Source: Culex pipiens pallens (lineage: Eukaryota > Arthropoda > Insecta > Diptera > Culicidae). Taken from it: a stretch of 64,000 nt of DNA. Shown here one piece after another: positions 11,788-24,749 of this stretch. The translations under genes were made by a program, and so were the position numbers. Positions within the stretch are counted from its first letter, which is position 1; each line of letters begins with the position of its first letter. The stretch lies in assembly GCF_016801865.2 (NCBI RefSeq), contig NC_068938.1, forward strand, positions 84,760,272 through 84,824,271, given 5' to 3'. The notes under the pieces were generated by a model, which made no database searches, had not been told where the DNA came from, and saw nothing but the letters and a program-made list of their open reading frames with translations.

Positions 11788-13080
11788 GGTGATTTTCCAC
11801 ATAACCTCATATAGCCGGGTTTGATCGCCAAAAATGAGCCGTGTAGAGGGTTGCCATTTTCTTCAAAGGCGGTGTCTATATTTGCTCTACAAAAAGTTTG
11901 CATCTTTTTAAAAACAAAAAAAAAAATAGAGAACAGAGGCATCGATATGTTGACACTCCCTTCGTGAGATTAAAATTTGTTTTTTTTTTTTAAATTTCTA
12001 ATGGCATTTAGTATGCATAATTGACATTTCAACTTATCTGCAAAAAAACACATATTTTTATTATTACAGAAAGCAATATTAGATATGCATATCAAATTTA
12101 GTTATTTCCATTTTTTTGTTATTTGCAATGAATATTCCAATAAATTAAATCATAGATATTTGTATTCTGGTCTGATCGTCTGAATTACAAAAAAAATAAT
12201 ATTTTTGCAAATGAAACATCATAAATTTATGCAATTGTAAACGTGTTGAGATTTAGTTTGAATTCCCATTTATTTTAAGTTTCTTATTCATTTTCAAATC
12301 CATTTTGGTCTTTTTCACAAACCATACAAATTAGGTAACTTGAAAAATTTCAAACTTTCTACAAATTATTTTTTTATTTTTTGGAAAATTTTACAAGGAA
12401 TTCGTAAAAAAATATAATGTTATCCTCAATGAATTTTACAGTTAAGATTTTAAAACGTGGTTTTGTCCCATTTTCCATATTTTTTCAATTTTTCAGTAGA
12501 CTCAGAATCAACTAAACCATTGTCGAGAAACAGCAATTCAAAGATATAAACTTTTGATTAGCTTGGCAAGCACTCAACAGAGTTTTATTGTTATAAAACA
12601 AAACTTTTGTTAAATCTAGAGTAAATTTTCAAAACAATTTGTGAGTCATGAGTTTCCTATGCAAATAGGACCGATAATTCAACCGATAAATCTACGATCT
12701 CTCCGATTTTTTTCAAATATCTGGCTTATGAACCTTTTTTGATCTTTTCAAATATCAAGCCGTAATCAAAATTTTTATTTTTTTTGAAAGATCGTAAAAT
12801 TTGCCAGGCTGTTGGCCCAGCATTTAGTTGTCCCATTTTGAAAGTCCAAAACTACAAAATTTATATAAAATTTACTCAGCCGTTAGATTTTTTACGAAAT
12901 GGACAATGATAAACAGTATTAAAAAATCAAAAATCTTTCTTTCTCTTTCCATGAATTTGGATTAAAATGTCTATAACTTAAAATATTGATGATGAGCAAA
13001 ATAAAAAAAATTACAATAATTACATGGCAAATTGAACAATAAATCCATTTTTGAATTGGTTCGATTCTAAATATTTCTGT
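11788..13080. other. AT-rich non-coding DNA with a micro-MITE end
   Basis: AT-rich with no gene. ACAGAGGCATCG at about 11934-11945 matches the right end of the 76-bp micro-MITE found complete at 52656-52731. Only one end is recognisable here. Confidence 0.5.
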
Positions 13081-14140
13081 ATTATCTACTTTCCAGGACA
13101 CTTACAAAGAGCAACAGTGCAGTGATTAAAAGTAAGTAATTGCTTGGAAACAAAACAAACCCTTTTTAAACACACAGCCCATTTCACTTCCACCCGGAAG
13201 CGCACGTGGCTCCTTTCGCGGAAAAAAGTCTTCTTCACACCTTCACACCATCCAAGTCGCTCCCCCTGAGTCCCATCATACCGTTTGACTTGCACTCTGG
13301 CTGCTGTTGATTTGTGGTACGCATTTTGCGGCCACATTAGCACTCCTCAACACAGAAACAAAGCACACCAACAAACCCACATACACACGCACATGTATCG
13401 AACGTATCGCGCAGACTTCACAAAATTTACGCTAAATTTTCTAAGGTTGATCATGACATAACCCCTTTTTACACAGTAAAATTAAATGTTGTGAATTTGC
13501 TTCAATTATATTTTGTATTTTTTTAACTTCTTTAATAAATTTCAAAAAGTTAGTTTTTATAAGCTGCAGGTTATTATGTCAATGATTTACTCATCTTAGT
13601 ATTACGGTGTCTTTGTGCAAAATAACAAAAAACATCTGTTCTGTTTTCTGCTAAGATTGTTTTGTAAAAAAAGATTATTTTTAACAGTTTCCTACTTTTT
13701 TTGCCTTCATATACACGCATAACTCTCTCCAGCTGACTCTTTAGTCTGACGAGCCCAACGCTCGTGTGCGTATGTGTGTTTTCAACCCTTACGTCGAGCC
13801 TCTCGTTTGTGGCGGCTCCAAAACAACTTGTTGACTGCCGACACATACACACAGCCCAACATGCGTGCCGCCACGGTCGTCGTGTCAAGTGCTTCTGCTT
13901 CTTTGAGCTTGATAGATGGTGTGGGTGATGGGTGGCGTGGTGCCTGGAGAGAGCCCACCAAACGACGACGCGTGCGAACGCAAAAAGGATTAGACAGACA
14001 GGCCCTCCTCGCTCCCTTCGAAACGCGAGCTGCATGTCGGTGAGTTGTGGTTCCGCAGAAAATCACACGCAATTTACGGGGTTTATTATGATGTGGGTGG
14101 AGGGTATAGAGTGCTGTCTTGTTAGCGTAAGTGGATAAAT
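13081..14140. other. GC-richer unique-looking DNA
   Basis: Composition resembles mosquito single-copy intergenic or intronic DNA, with scattered CA-rich runs (13375-13395, 13840-13860). Overlapping open frames of 85-160 codons occur in conflicting frames on both strands and show no domain. It may hold regulatory sequence, but I cannot name any. Confidence 0.4.
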
Positions 14141-15200
14141 AGTTTAATTTGATTTGAAAAATAATATTGTGACTGTGAGCCTTGCATAATGTTTTACGAA
14201 TTGGGAACCAAAACAAAAAAAAAATGTTTAAACATTTTCTTATGATTGTAAATATTATATTCAAAAGTACTTTTTATTGAATAAACTTGTTTTTGAGCAC
14301 GAAAGATCGGTAAAATGAAACTCAAAAACTCATGATCTGGATTATTCTGCGGAACACCTATTCCAATATTACACTTGCAGGTGTAACGTCATACGTCGAA
14401 AGACATGTAACTTTTCGTAAATGAACAAAGATTATAAACAAAACAAAATAAATTTATAAAATTAATGCTAACAAATAGATTTACAAAAAAACATATCTTC
14501 AACTGATTTGATTTCCTTTGAAAAGTTAGGAAGCGATTGTTTGCAAAACTAAAGACATCTGAAAACAATTTAAAATACGTCCCCCTGTGTTTATGATCCT
14601 TTTCAACTTATTTGGGTTATTTTAAAAAATATTAAAAGTTTTAGTAAATTTTTAATGTTCAGAACCGCAAAAATTTATTTCTCCGCGAGAAAAAAAAATC
14701 TTCGTAAAAACATAGGGGAAAATCTCTGCCAACTCACACAGCAGTTGTGTTTTACGGAAAAAAGTTTTGAAAAAGTTGGTCGTCATCGATCATGGTCGTT
14801 CATAGTCACCCGCGACAGACACGGACGACAAAACAAAGAGAAACGCAAAAAGTAACCTTTTCAAAACTTTTTTTCGTAAAATCGCGATAACTCGTGATGT
14901 TTATAAGCAAACCCCTTGTGTCTATATATCAAAATTTTTGTAATTGTCTGCTCTACAACTTTGTAGAACATTGTTACACTCTAAAAAAAACCCTGCAAAG
15001 ATAGAAAAAAACACGAAATTTTAAAATGACAAATTTTGTTCTAAATGAAAAACTGAACCTTTTTGGTCAATGTAGATTCGAAAAGTACATTAAATTTCCC
15101 ATAAAATGACATGTTCCAAAAAATTTTACAGTCGAAAATGGGAGAATTTTTATAACTTTTTAAAGTGTTTTTTTCGATGAAAAATACGTTTTTTCGGAAT
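14141..15200. other. AT-rich DNA with decayed repeats
   Basis: Contains a small palindrome (TTACACTTGCAGGTGTAA, about 14370-14387). The text at 14860-15170 resembles dispersed mosquito repeat sequence, but I cannot define its borders. No gene is seen. Confidence 0.45.
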
Positions 15201-15208
15201 TCTGAGTA

Positions 15209-16132
15209 GGGTAGAGTAGTCATCAATGAGACACGGGGAACAATGATAAAATGGCTCTCACAAGTCGTAGTTTCAACCAATCAGGCTCATATTTGGGGGA
15301 AAGGTGTGTCTACTAGATATACGTCTGCCGTTATAGTGGCTTTGGTTATGGACGCTTCCTTGAAAAGTTATTCATAAATGTTTGATTCTGGGGTGTAAAA
15401 GTAAATTATGGACAAAAATTACTTTTTCGCTCGTAGGCTGCCATTAACACTAAAACTAATATTTCTTCAAATTTCTTTCGACGTTCCATAGGGATTAAGT
15501 TGGGCTACAATGTCCTTTCATTAGGTTTGGCCAAAATTTAGAATATACCCAGTATCCAGGACTGTCTCATTGTTCCCCACTCATTTCAGCTCATGGGTAA
15601 CAATGAGACACTTTGATTTTTCTTCATTAAACTTTTCAATATCTATGGAAATCTTTCAAAACATGAATTAAAAGTGATTTTTGGCATATTTATAGAATTT
15701 TAACTTCATTTAACCAAAAATACAAAGTTATTTGGTATAAATATACGAATTTTACAAAATTTAAATACTTTTTAGTATAACTTTTGTTAATTAAAGTTTC
15801 ATGTTGGCAAAATTGTTCTAAAATGTTCAAGGCAAGTTACCTGCAATGGAACAATAAAAAAAACATGATGTTTTACTAGAATAATTTTGATTTTCGTATT
15901 GTGTCTCATTGTTCCCCAGCTGTCTCATTGTTCCTGCCAAGTGCGTCTACAATGAGACAGTTGAATATTTCAGGCTGTAGATGTCGGATCGATCTCATAT
16001 GTTGGTCAATGTTAGAACACATTAAAAGAAAGAAAATGTAACAAAAAGCTCATTAAAACATGCTGATGAAAAAATTAGAAAAATCATTGAAAGTTGAAAA
16101 CTAAAAGTGTCTCATTGATGACTACCCTACCC
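15209..16132. mobile_element. 924-bp TA-flanked MITE with repeated GTCTCATTGTTCCCC motif
   Basis: Left end GGGTAGAGTAGTCATCAATG (15209 on) mirrors right end CATTGATGACTACCCTACCC (to 16132), with TA on each side (15207-15208, 16133-16134). The motif GTCTCATTGTTCCCC or its complement appears at both termini and several times inside (about 15229, 15562, 15602, 15901, 15921, 15950). This is dense enough to suggest transposase-binding subterminal repeats. No transposase frame exists. TA duplication and size fit a non-autonomous Tc1/mariner-type element. Confidence 0.85.
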
Positions 16133-16139
16133 TATACAT

Positions 16140-17030
16140 TTTTTTAAATTTTTGGAACTATTATTTGAAAATGCTCTGAAAAAATAATAAATGAACAAAC
16201 TCAATATGATTTTGTTCAATTAAATGTATTGTTTGGTTTATATTTGGTTATATTATTTCTGATAATATTAATTTTTGAAGCAACTGGGAAAAGATCTTGC
16301 TGAGTATTAAATTATTACAATTAGGTAAGCTTTTAACAGATTGATGTTATTTCATCAAAACAATAGTGACTCCTTATCTCCAAATTAAAATTGCGATTTT
16401 TTATGTTTCTATTAACCATGGTCAAATGAGATGAAAATTGAATTTGTGCAAAAAGTATTAATTTAATTGGTTAAATACCTAGTACTTAAGAAATTACAAT
16501 TTGAAGTAAAAGAATTATGGAGCACTGGTGCAAGTACAGGTGTTAGAGGGTTTAATGTGAAAAAATAGAAGACTTTTTGTGAAATGATGTAAATTTATCA
16601 CATAATTTAAATCATGTTGCATAACAATACGAAAAATTCATTGAAAAATTACTTCTATTGTTCGTTCTCAAAAAAATGTAAAAATATATTCAAAGCTTGC
16701 TTCAAATATTTGAAAACATTGGGTTGTTTGGAGTAAAACCAACACTTAAAAGCTACCATTTGTTCAAAAGCTGAAACCAGTATTTGTCATGAAAAACATA
16801 ATTTCTACATGTTTTTATTTTCTTGTTTCAATAAACTGGTCACAGAGGCAAGTTTAAAATTTCTTATCAAAAAATACCAAAATACCTTTTCTTGTAGTTG
16901 AATGATTTTTTACATGCAGTCAAGCTGTTAGTTGATCTTCATACTTATTTTAACCATTTTTAACATTGGCCTTTACAATTTTGATGCATAATATCAATTA
17001 TAACCAAGATCATAGCAATTTTCATAAAAA
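16140..17030. other. AT-rich non-coding DNA
   Basis: Nothing beyond A/T-rich sequence. No open frame longer than about 60 codons and no repeat edge seen. Confidence 0.55.
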
Positions 17031-17038
17031 AATAAATT

Positions 17039-17121
17039 TCCCGGGAATTCCCGGGATTTCCCGGAAAATTGGCTGAAAATTTCCCGTTTCCCGGGAAATT
17101 TGTAACCCCGGGAAATTGGAC
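17039..17121. repeat. CCCGGG palindrome cluster
   Basis: Several overlapping copies of CCCGGGAAT/TTTCCCGGGAA lie within 80 bp, alternating in orientation. The cluster looks like the end of a dispersed repeat, but the other end is not in evidence nearby. Confidence 0.6.
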
Positions 17122-17169
17122 GCTCTACAAATTAGAAAAACGTAACGCACCGCGTAAAAAGAGGTTTCA

Positions 17170-17470
17170 CTGTACCCATATTGCCCCAATTGGTATGGTT
17201 CCGTAAATGTCCTCCCGGGAGAACCTTCTCCAGAGCACTGGCCTCTCCGGGTGTGGCCAATCCTGTAAAAGTTGCCATTTTCATTACCAGTGTCATAAAC
17301 CATGAATTTTGATACCCATATTGCCCCAATTTGTATGGTTCCGTCAATGTTATCCCGGCAGAACCTTCCCCAGGGCCATGGTCACTCCGGGTATGGCCAA
17401 TATCCTACCAGTTTGGTCCCAACCCCATTGCCTCAAATCATTCTGGTTTTCCGGTGACCGTCCTAACAAT
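17170..17470. repeat. Degenerate ~137-bp tandem duplication
   Basis: TACCCATATTGCCCCAAT at about 17174 recurs at 17311, each followed by GGTATGGTTCCGT or TGTATGGTTCCGT, then CCTTC/CCAG and a CTCCGGGTRTGGCCAAT segment. The two units are diverged. A partial third copy may continue to about 17470. Confidence 0.75.
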
Positions 17471-17559
17471 CTTCATTAAAACAGAATTCCTCCCTAGTTG
17501 GTGCACAACCTGTGTCTACTAATGTGTGGATGTGTGTGTCTGGGCAATAAAATTAACAC

Positions 17560-18900
17560 CGTGGATCCGTCTTTGACAAAACGTCGGTAGGTACTGAAAT
17601 TATCTGAGGCTATCTGTTAGCTTATATAGTTCGCATAAAATGTGGCAAGAATCGAAAAGCTAACATTGTGAAGGATTAAACAGCTAGTTAGGAAATGTGC
17701 AGGCAAATTCTTATCAAAACCTTGTAAATATTTGTTGAAATAGTGAGCGTTTGCAATTTAGACGAACTAATAAAATTCCTGCACTTAACTTAAATTGGTC
17801 GACAAACTAGTTTACATTTCAATTCCCCCCTTCCCATCATCCCGTTCCAATTGAAAGTCAATCCCATCCCTGCAGTCAGTCAGAGGTGCAAAAATAAAAA
17901 CATATCACTCATGTCCGCGCGATGCAACCGGCGAATGATGGCAGCATGCCAGCAGCTTAGTGAAGCGTGAACGACGACGACGACTGTCCGTTCATCCGTC
18001 CATCAGCCCCGTTCGTAGGAGTACCGCGGATATAACAGGCCGTACGAGACGGGCCGGGTAATGTGAGAGCAAATTGGACAAGTTGGTCAATCAAAAGGTC
18101 TCTCTCGCGCGCGCAGGCAAATGAAATGGATGAGTGGGTGAAATGAGTGAAGAGGTGAGGTGCGGTGAGGTGAGAGGAATAAAGTTTTATTGCTCATCGC
18201 GGAACGGTTCCCTGCTCGACGACTTATTTTCATTATTTATCCGCGCGCCACTTATTAATATCAAAGTGCATTTCCACGTCAGAGAGCGGCCAAACCAATC
18301 ACTCATACTCTCCGGTGAGTGACAGCTGACAGGCATTAAAGTCGTTGCAGCGCGAATCGCGAGCTCCGTGAGACGTCACCCTGGAATGGTGTCAGCAAAA
18401 TTGATTACCGGACCGGGACGCCACTGTCATATGGCAGATCATATTGAGGTAGTCCTTGGGCGCGTTGACTAGCCTCACCAGGGTAATTGATTGGCGAGTT
18501 ATTGAGTTGGAAAACGGTACTTAAATCCGGCGTTGTTTACTCAAGTTGATGTGAATAATGTCCTAGATTTTAAACCACTGCTTGAAGGTGCGAAAAATTT
18601 CCGATTTTCCGCTCCAGCGGGTGTCAAGTACTTACTATACTCAACGACCTCGTAGTTTGGCGCTCGTCATCACATTCACGCGGCCCTCGCCGCATCTCAT
18701 CTCTCGATGTCAATCTCCTCCTCAACAAGAGAGAGGGCGATGACGAGCGCAAAACGAGCTGGGCCCCGCAAGACGAAAGAAGCCGCAAGGTGGTAAGGTG
18801 ATATCCTCCTAGACTTTGGATGAAGCTCTGGGTATGGTCACTAACCCTTGGCTTGTTGATGCTGAAACAAAAGATTTTTGATATATAAAACCACATTGTT
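17560..18900. other. Unique-looking DNA, partly GC-rich
   Basis: 18,000-18,500 and 18,640-18,800 are GC-richer with no supported exon. Short frames of 60-90 codons carry no domain. I see no repeats here. Confidence 0.4.
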
Positions 18901-19375
18901 TTTTTTTTATCAAAATTTAAACTTTTTTGTGTTTTTAATTTGCCTAAGTGACACAGTTTTTTACTTGTTATGCTTAAACTAATGTTTTATTTTGTTTTAA
19001 TTTACGAAAACATAAATAAATAAAGAATAAAAATTATTTAAAATGTATTCCAAGACTAATCAACGCAATAAAATGGATGATATTTTCAATTACAGTTGAA
19101 ATAAAAATCATAAAAAAAAACAATAAGAGGCCATCCATTAACCAAGTGGACACTTTTAAGCTTCTTCGAAAACCACCAGTCATTAACTGAACTGACTAAA
19201 AAATTTCATATTTTTTCTTGATGAAAAGTTATTATTGGTTACAGTTACATTCTTTTTAAAAATTTTAAATCATGTTTTTTTGAAAATCAACAGTTTTATT
19301 AAGTGTAGCGGAAAGACTCTCTAGAATCTCACCATTTTCGAGATTTTTTAATTTAATAATTGTTGATTTGGATTA

Positions 19376-20991
19376 GGCTTTCACGGCGTGTTTTCTAGAA
19401 CAACCTTATCAGGAAAAAATAGTCATCGCTACTTTCAAATGTGTCTTATAGGAAATTTTCTCAGCTGTCCAATGCTTCTAAGAGTGAAATGTTTCGTCGG
19501 GAAATTCCTGAGATATCTCTAGTTTATTGTTTTTGGTTTTAAATTCCTTTATTATTTATTGGAAACTTTTAAATAACAGTCCAGGAAATTTGTCAAATGA
19601 TGTGTTTCATGTGTCTTTTACTCATCAAAATGTGCAGAATAAGACAAAAAAAACTTTGTAGAAGGTTGCAAACCGCTAAACATTTTGCAAATCATGTTTT
19701 GTCTAAGTTTTTGAATATATGGGATATATTCAGAAATTAAAATCTTAAAACAGTGTAAAAATATATTTTGTACAAGAATTATTTGATAATTACATATTTT
19801 TTGTGTACAAATAACACGTGTCTTCTCTGATTTAGCTTGTTTAACCGAAACTATGGCAGGTTTGTGATTGTTAATGGTATTATTGAATTTTAATGAATAA
19901 ATTTGATATTTTCTTAAGCAAACATTAACCTGGCACATAAATACAAATATGATTTGAAATCGAAAATATACTACATATTACTGTAGCAAGCTTCAAAAGT
20001 CATATTTTCATCAGTATAAAATAAAAAAATAAATTTTATAAAATGTTTTTTGTTGAAAATGCACTCAAAAGTAGCACTTAAACTCGAGTCTTTCAATTCA
20101 GAATGCTGAAAACACCGTCACAAACATTTTTTTTTGTTTGAACAAAAAAATAATATTTTAACAAAAAAAAAAAACAAACAGAAACTTTCTTATCAAACTA
20201 TTTGAAAAAAAAAAATCAAGAAATATATATATATATTTTTTATAGATGAGGTTGAAGATGAGATGAAGTTTATAACTTCTAAAATATTGCTAATCATTTA
20301 ATCATTTAATACAAAAAAACTAAAAAAATCATTTCATACTAATCAAAAGTATTTCTCCTAAAGCTCGCAACAGTAATTTGCAGTTTAATTTCTAGTATTA
20401 AACATGTTTTGTATCCATGCAACTGTTTAGTGTTTGATTAAGGAAATATTATATTTATTCAAAAAAATCTTGTAATACCCTATCAATCTCAAACCTGTAG
20501 AAATTTCGGTTGTATCAGCTAATTCCAAGCTGGATCAGAGCAGACCGGTGTTATTTGTACACATCAATTATGTAATAATCTATTTGTTCTTTTAAAAATA
20601 ATATTTCAATACGATTTTATTATTTTAATATTTGAATAAATCCCACATATCCAAAAAATCGGTTAAAATTTAATTTTCAAAATGTTTAGCGGTTTGCAAC
20701 CTTCTACAAAGTTGTTTCTTGTCTCATTTTGCACATTTTGATGAGTAAAAGACACATGAAACACATAATTTGACAAGTTTCCTGGACTGTTATTTAAAAG
20801 TGTCCAATTAATAATCAAGGATTTTAAAAGAAAAAACTTAAAATAGAGATATCTCAGAAATTTCCCGATGAAACATTTCGCTCTTAGAAGCATTGGAACG
20901 CTGAGAAAATTTCCTATAAGACACATTTGAAAGTAGTGATGACTATTTTTTCTCCTTAAGGTTGCCCAGAAAACACGCCGTGGCTTTGTCC
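19376..20991. repeat. Diverged inverted repeat, ~310-bp arms
   Basis: The left arm (about 19376-19690) and right arm (about 20671-20991) are inverted copies. Shared landmarks include ACGGCGTGTTTTCT, AAATTTTCTCAG and AGAAGGTTGCAAACCGCTAA. The spacer of about 980 bp is AT-rich and not symmetrical. A short piece of the same repeat lies alone at about 32,965-33,000. Arms differ by indels and substitutions, so this is an older element. Ends and target duplication are not resolved. Confidence 0.8.
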
Positions 20992-21517
20992 ATCAATTCC
21001 TTGAGTTCAAATATACCATTTTGCTTCATTGGGTTCTACATGCAACTTTCCATACAAATTTGGGGGCTGTCTACAGATAAGTGCAGTACAAATATTTGAA
21101 AATCTGTATACCCAACTGAGCAGCAATTGTCCGCGAGAATAATGTTCTTTGATGGTGTGAGTTTGTGGCATTATTTTTTCAAATAAAATATTGAGTTCTC
21201 ATGAAATTTTGTTGAATTCTCTCGACCCTGTATTTTGAGTGTAACTTGAGAAGATTTTTTTTGTCTGATTTCGTGTCTTTTGCAAAGTTGTAGGTTATAT
21301 TTAGGACTTTTCGTAAAAATATGTACTTTAATTACCTTTTTCACAAAGAATGATTTTGACATTTGTTTAATGTTTATATTAGTGTCTACTTTTGAGCTAT
21401 TTTTCACCATGTGTCATGATTTTTGAAAAGCATTAAAAAAATATTTCGATCAAACATTTTCTAAATTTTCAGAAAATTTAAAAAACACGCAATTTTGCTA
21501 TTTTTTTAAATTAAATG

Positions 21518-21702
21518 TGTAGAATCTTCACTCCGTTCTAAACGTCCGCTCCATGCCACAATCCAATCTCAACTGCCAATTGACATCTCCTCTCTCGCTC
21601 CTCTTCGTTCGTTCGTTTGACAGATCTCTTCGCCTACACGCTGAACTTGCTTTACTCATTTTATGTGTTGGTTTTACACTTGGAATAACTCATAACTCTA
21701 CA
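21518..21702 (-). repeat. LTR (3' LTR of the minus-strand element)
   Basis: 185 bp, TGTAGAATC... to ...CTCTACA, matching 24750-24934. The 50-odd-codon frame seen in both LTRs is simply the LTR read in one frame. Confidence 0.92.
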
Positions 21703-21713
21703 TCTCTCTCCTT
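21703..21713 (-). other. Polypurine tract
   Basis: Minus-strand AAGGAGAGAGA directly adjoins the LTR, the expected position for plus-strand DNA priming in reverse transcription. Confidence 0.75.
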
Positions 21714-22029
21714 GTCCGACGAAAATAAACGTGAAAAAATACTCCCTCTGATTCAACATTTATTAACAAAGTCTTACAACCACATATTTGTTGAGTAAAA
21801 AAAATACTTATCTAACTTAATTTCCACAACTTTTAACACTTTAAATAACTAAAGATTGTTTAGTCCCAAAATAACCAAAATACTCACAATACTCAAAATA
21901 CCAAAATACTCATGAAGAATCCTAACGGCAACTTTCAATTCAAATCGAATGCTATAATTATCAAAACTACTGCCCCTCATCTTAACCAAACCCTCTCACT
22001 CATTTTCAATTTGAAGCAACTCCAATACA

Positions 22030-22314
22030 GACCGAGCCACGTAGTCAAGTGATAAGCGGTAGATCGGGGTTCAAATCTCGGCTCGGACCAATCTTGTCCC
22101 TTCTGGATTTTTGCTTAGTAAAGTGAATGTAGTGTATCATTACAAACTGGACCTTATCACGACACCTTAGGAAGACAACCTATGGAATGTTAACATTATC
22201 CTTTACATTATAACATTAAGTTAATTTATAAACTGTCACTGAATCCGCTTTGTAAATGCCGGCCCCGATACTCTTCACGGGTGTTCCCCTCAGGAGCAGG
22301 GAAAGATTTACTTA
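22030..22314 (+). mobile_element. tRNA-derived SINE inside the LTR element
   Basis: Flanked by the 13-bp duplication CAACTCCAATACA (22017-22029, 22315-22327). The head resembles a tRNA, with an A-box-like GTAGTCAAGTGATAAGC (22041-22057) and a B-box-like GGGTTCAAATCTC (22067-22079), the two parts of an internal RNA polymerase III promoter. The body ends near GGGAAAGATTTACTTA. It would move with LINE enzymes. It inserted after the LTR element did. Confidence 0.9.
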
Positions 22315-24230
22315 CAACTCCAATACATTCTTGACAGGCATCAACCTGAACTAAATTTGCTTATTGAACATCTCTTCCAAAATGCGTCTGTTGAAAGATT
22401 TTGTCACGAGTCAGAAACATAGTGAACCGTCGCACTTCCGAAAAACTAAATAAGGCAGTTCAACATTCTATCCGTCTTGCATAAATACAAGACGTTACAT
22501 AAGTGCAATATAATATCCCTTAACCAAGCCAAAGAAACTTCTTTATCAAGACTACCTACTCTCAAATGAGGAAATATCTCAGGAAATAACTGCATCACAG
22601 CTGAACCATGTACTTCTATAATCTTGTGCCTGCATTGTTGATTGTTGATCTCTAAATCACAATACATCTGATTCTTCTGCATTTGACTAAAATGCTATTA
22701 TATTCATTCATCGGTAATCCAATCCAAGGTTTAGTATTTTAGGCACCACCAGCCAACGCTAGTTTCTACTCTTCTTACATCTCATATCTTTTCTCTCTTC
22801 CATGAGAAGCAAAATAACCAATAAAAGAGTACAACGAAAGCGCAAACAGCTATTACAAGATAGCATATGCATATGCGCGCAGAACAACAACAAAAGCCTC
22901 CTGGTTTAATCAACACCCTTTTCGTCCTTCCATTTTCTGACATTTCAAGCTGTCTACTCCTGCTCACGAGTCAACTCGCCTTTTAAGACCTACTCCCTAA
23001 ATACAGAGGCTCTTATCAATCATTCCTTTCGCTGACCGCATTCACCAACGCTCAATCTACATAATACCTGATGGGAACTTCTTCTGAGATACAATCAAAA
23101 CTTCTCCACTTCACCTTCACATGCTGTCAACTGTCTTCTTCATGGTTTATCGAACTTACCGGATGCGCATTTCTATGCTGACACATCATAGCATATAGGT
23201 GTTGGACGCTCCTTTCCCCTTCACGGGACAAGACAAAAATTAACATAAACCGTCCTCAGCCATTCCTCGAGAAGCCCCGCTCTTCAACTAAATTTGTCAA
23301 TAACTGACACATTCATCCTCGACGGGCCGTATCCAAACTTTGTTTCACTACAAAGTCCTCCGTCTGTCAACGCAAGTTTCACTTGAAGCAACTTCAAAAA
23401 CATGCCTGAATGGGTTTAGGAAACACCGTCAATTTATCGAAACCTTCCGTGTCCTTTGTCTCACTGACAATCTACAAATTTCACGACCACCACACAAAAG
23501 TCATTCATATATTCTATATGAACTCACATACAAACAAATAAGGTCTGCCTTTAGTTACAAACAAAACCGAAGTCAACCGCAATCCAACCCGAACTCTTTC
23601 ACAATCTTGCTAATCAGGTTGACTCCATCAAGTCAGCACAATCTGCTTAATCACTTATTCAACTTCTCTTGGCGCAACTATCAGAGCCACTTTAAGTATG
23701 CTGCATCACGCACACATTCAGCCAAGTTCGTTAATTAAAGGCAAAGAACAGCCAGTAGTTTAACGGAATAGAAACTCGCGCTGAGAACGAATCATCCTGG
23801 AAACCAAATCAAAAGCTTCTCTGAGTAGCTTCACCTTGTGCCCCGCTTTAACGTCAGCAATGTTTTCCATGTTTCAAGTCAGAACAATTCAATCACATGT
23901 CACACCACCTCAAATGTCAAGCTGTCAAACCTCTAGCACTGTTTGCGAAAGTCAACCCAAGCATTTCCTCCTCCGGACGAAATACACTCCTTATTCGATA
24001 TGCGGCCATCGGTCACACCATCTTTAAATTCTTTCACATATCAATAGTTGGGAATCCCAACCAGAGACCTAATCAGCGGATACTTTCTTCAGCCTCTCCA
24101 CGTGCAACTTTCAAAGCTGCAAACAATTCATCAACATATGTACTGCATCTTTTCCACTGTCTGTCCCTTCGGCCTTCAACCGATCTCGCTCCTGTCTGGC
24201 TAAAATGACCGAACCACTCCTTCTTTGACT

Positions 24231-24559
24231 TGGCGCTTCGGGCTTCAACCGGTCCCGCTCTTTTGTTTTCAGTGGCGCTTCGGGCTTCATCCGGTTCCGC
24301 TCTTTTGTTTATGTGGCGCTTCGGGCTTCAACCGGTCCCGCTCTTTTGTTTATGTGGCGCTTCGGGCTTCAACCGGTCCCGCTCTTTTGTTCATGTGGCG
24401 CTTCGGGCTTCAACCGGTCCCGCTCTTTTATTTATGTGGCGCTTCGGGCTTCAACCGGTCCCGCTCTTTTGCTTATGTGGCGCTTCGGGCTTCAACCGGT
24501 CCCGCTCTTTTGTTTATGTGGCGCTTCGGGCTTCAACCGGTCCCGCTCTTTTGTTTACT
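24231..24559. repeat. 41-bp minisatellite, eight units
   Basis: Units begin TGGCGCTTCGGGCTTCAACC at 24231, 24273, 24314, 24355, 24396, 24437, 24478 and 24519. The first is 42 bp and the rest 41 bp. Because 41 is not divisible by three, the same peptide appears in three frames. It lies in the part of the LTR element nearer its 5' end. Confidence 0.95.
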
Positions 24560-24728
24560 CTCAAACAGCAAAATAAACATCAACATAACAAATCAATCGG
24601 CCTCGACACTCTTATCCTTTTGCGCCTTTACCATGTTTTCCTCCTCACCAGGATCAAAACATGTCCTAGGTCATCCACTAACTTACCAATCGCAAAAGCA
24701 AAAAAAAAATCACCAGAACAAACTAATT

Positions 24729-24747
24729 GATCGTACCGGCTGCGCCA
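24729..24747 (-). other. Primer-binding site
   Basis: Minus strand TGGCGCAGCCGG..., two bases from the LTR. The leading TGG pairs with a tRNA CCA end. TGGCGCAG would match a tRNA ending CTGCGCCA (some serine tRNAs end this way), but I could not check the full match. Confidence 0.75.
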
Positions 24748-24749
24748 AT

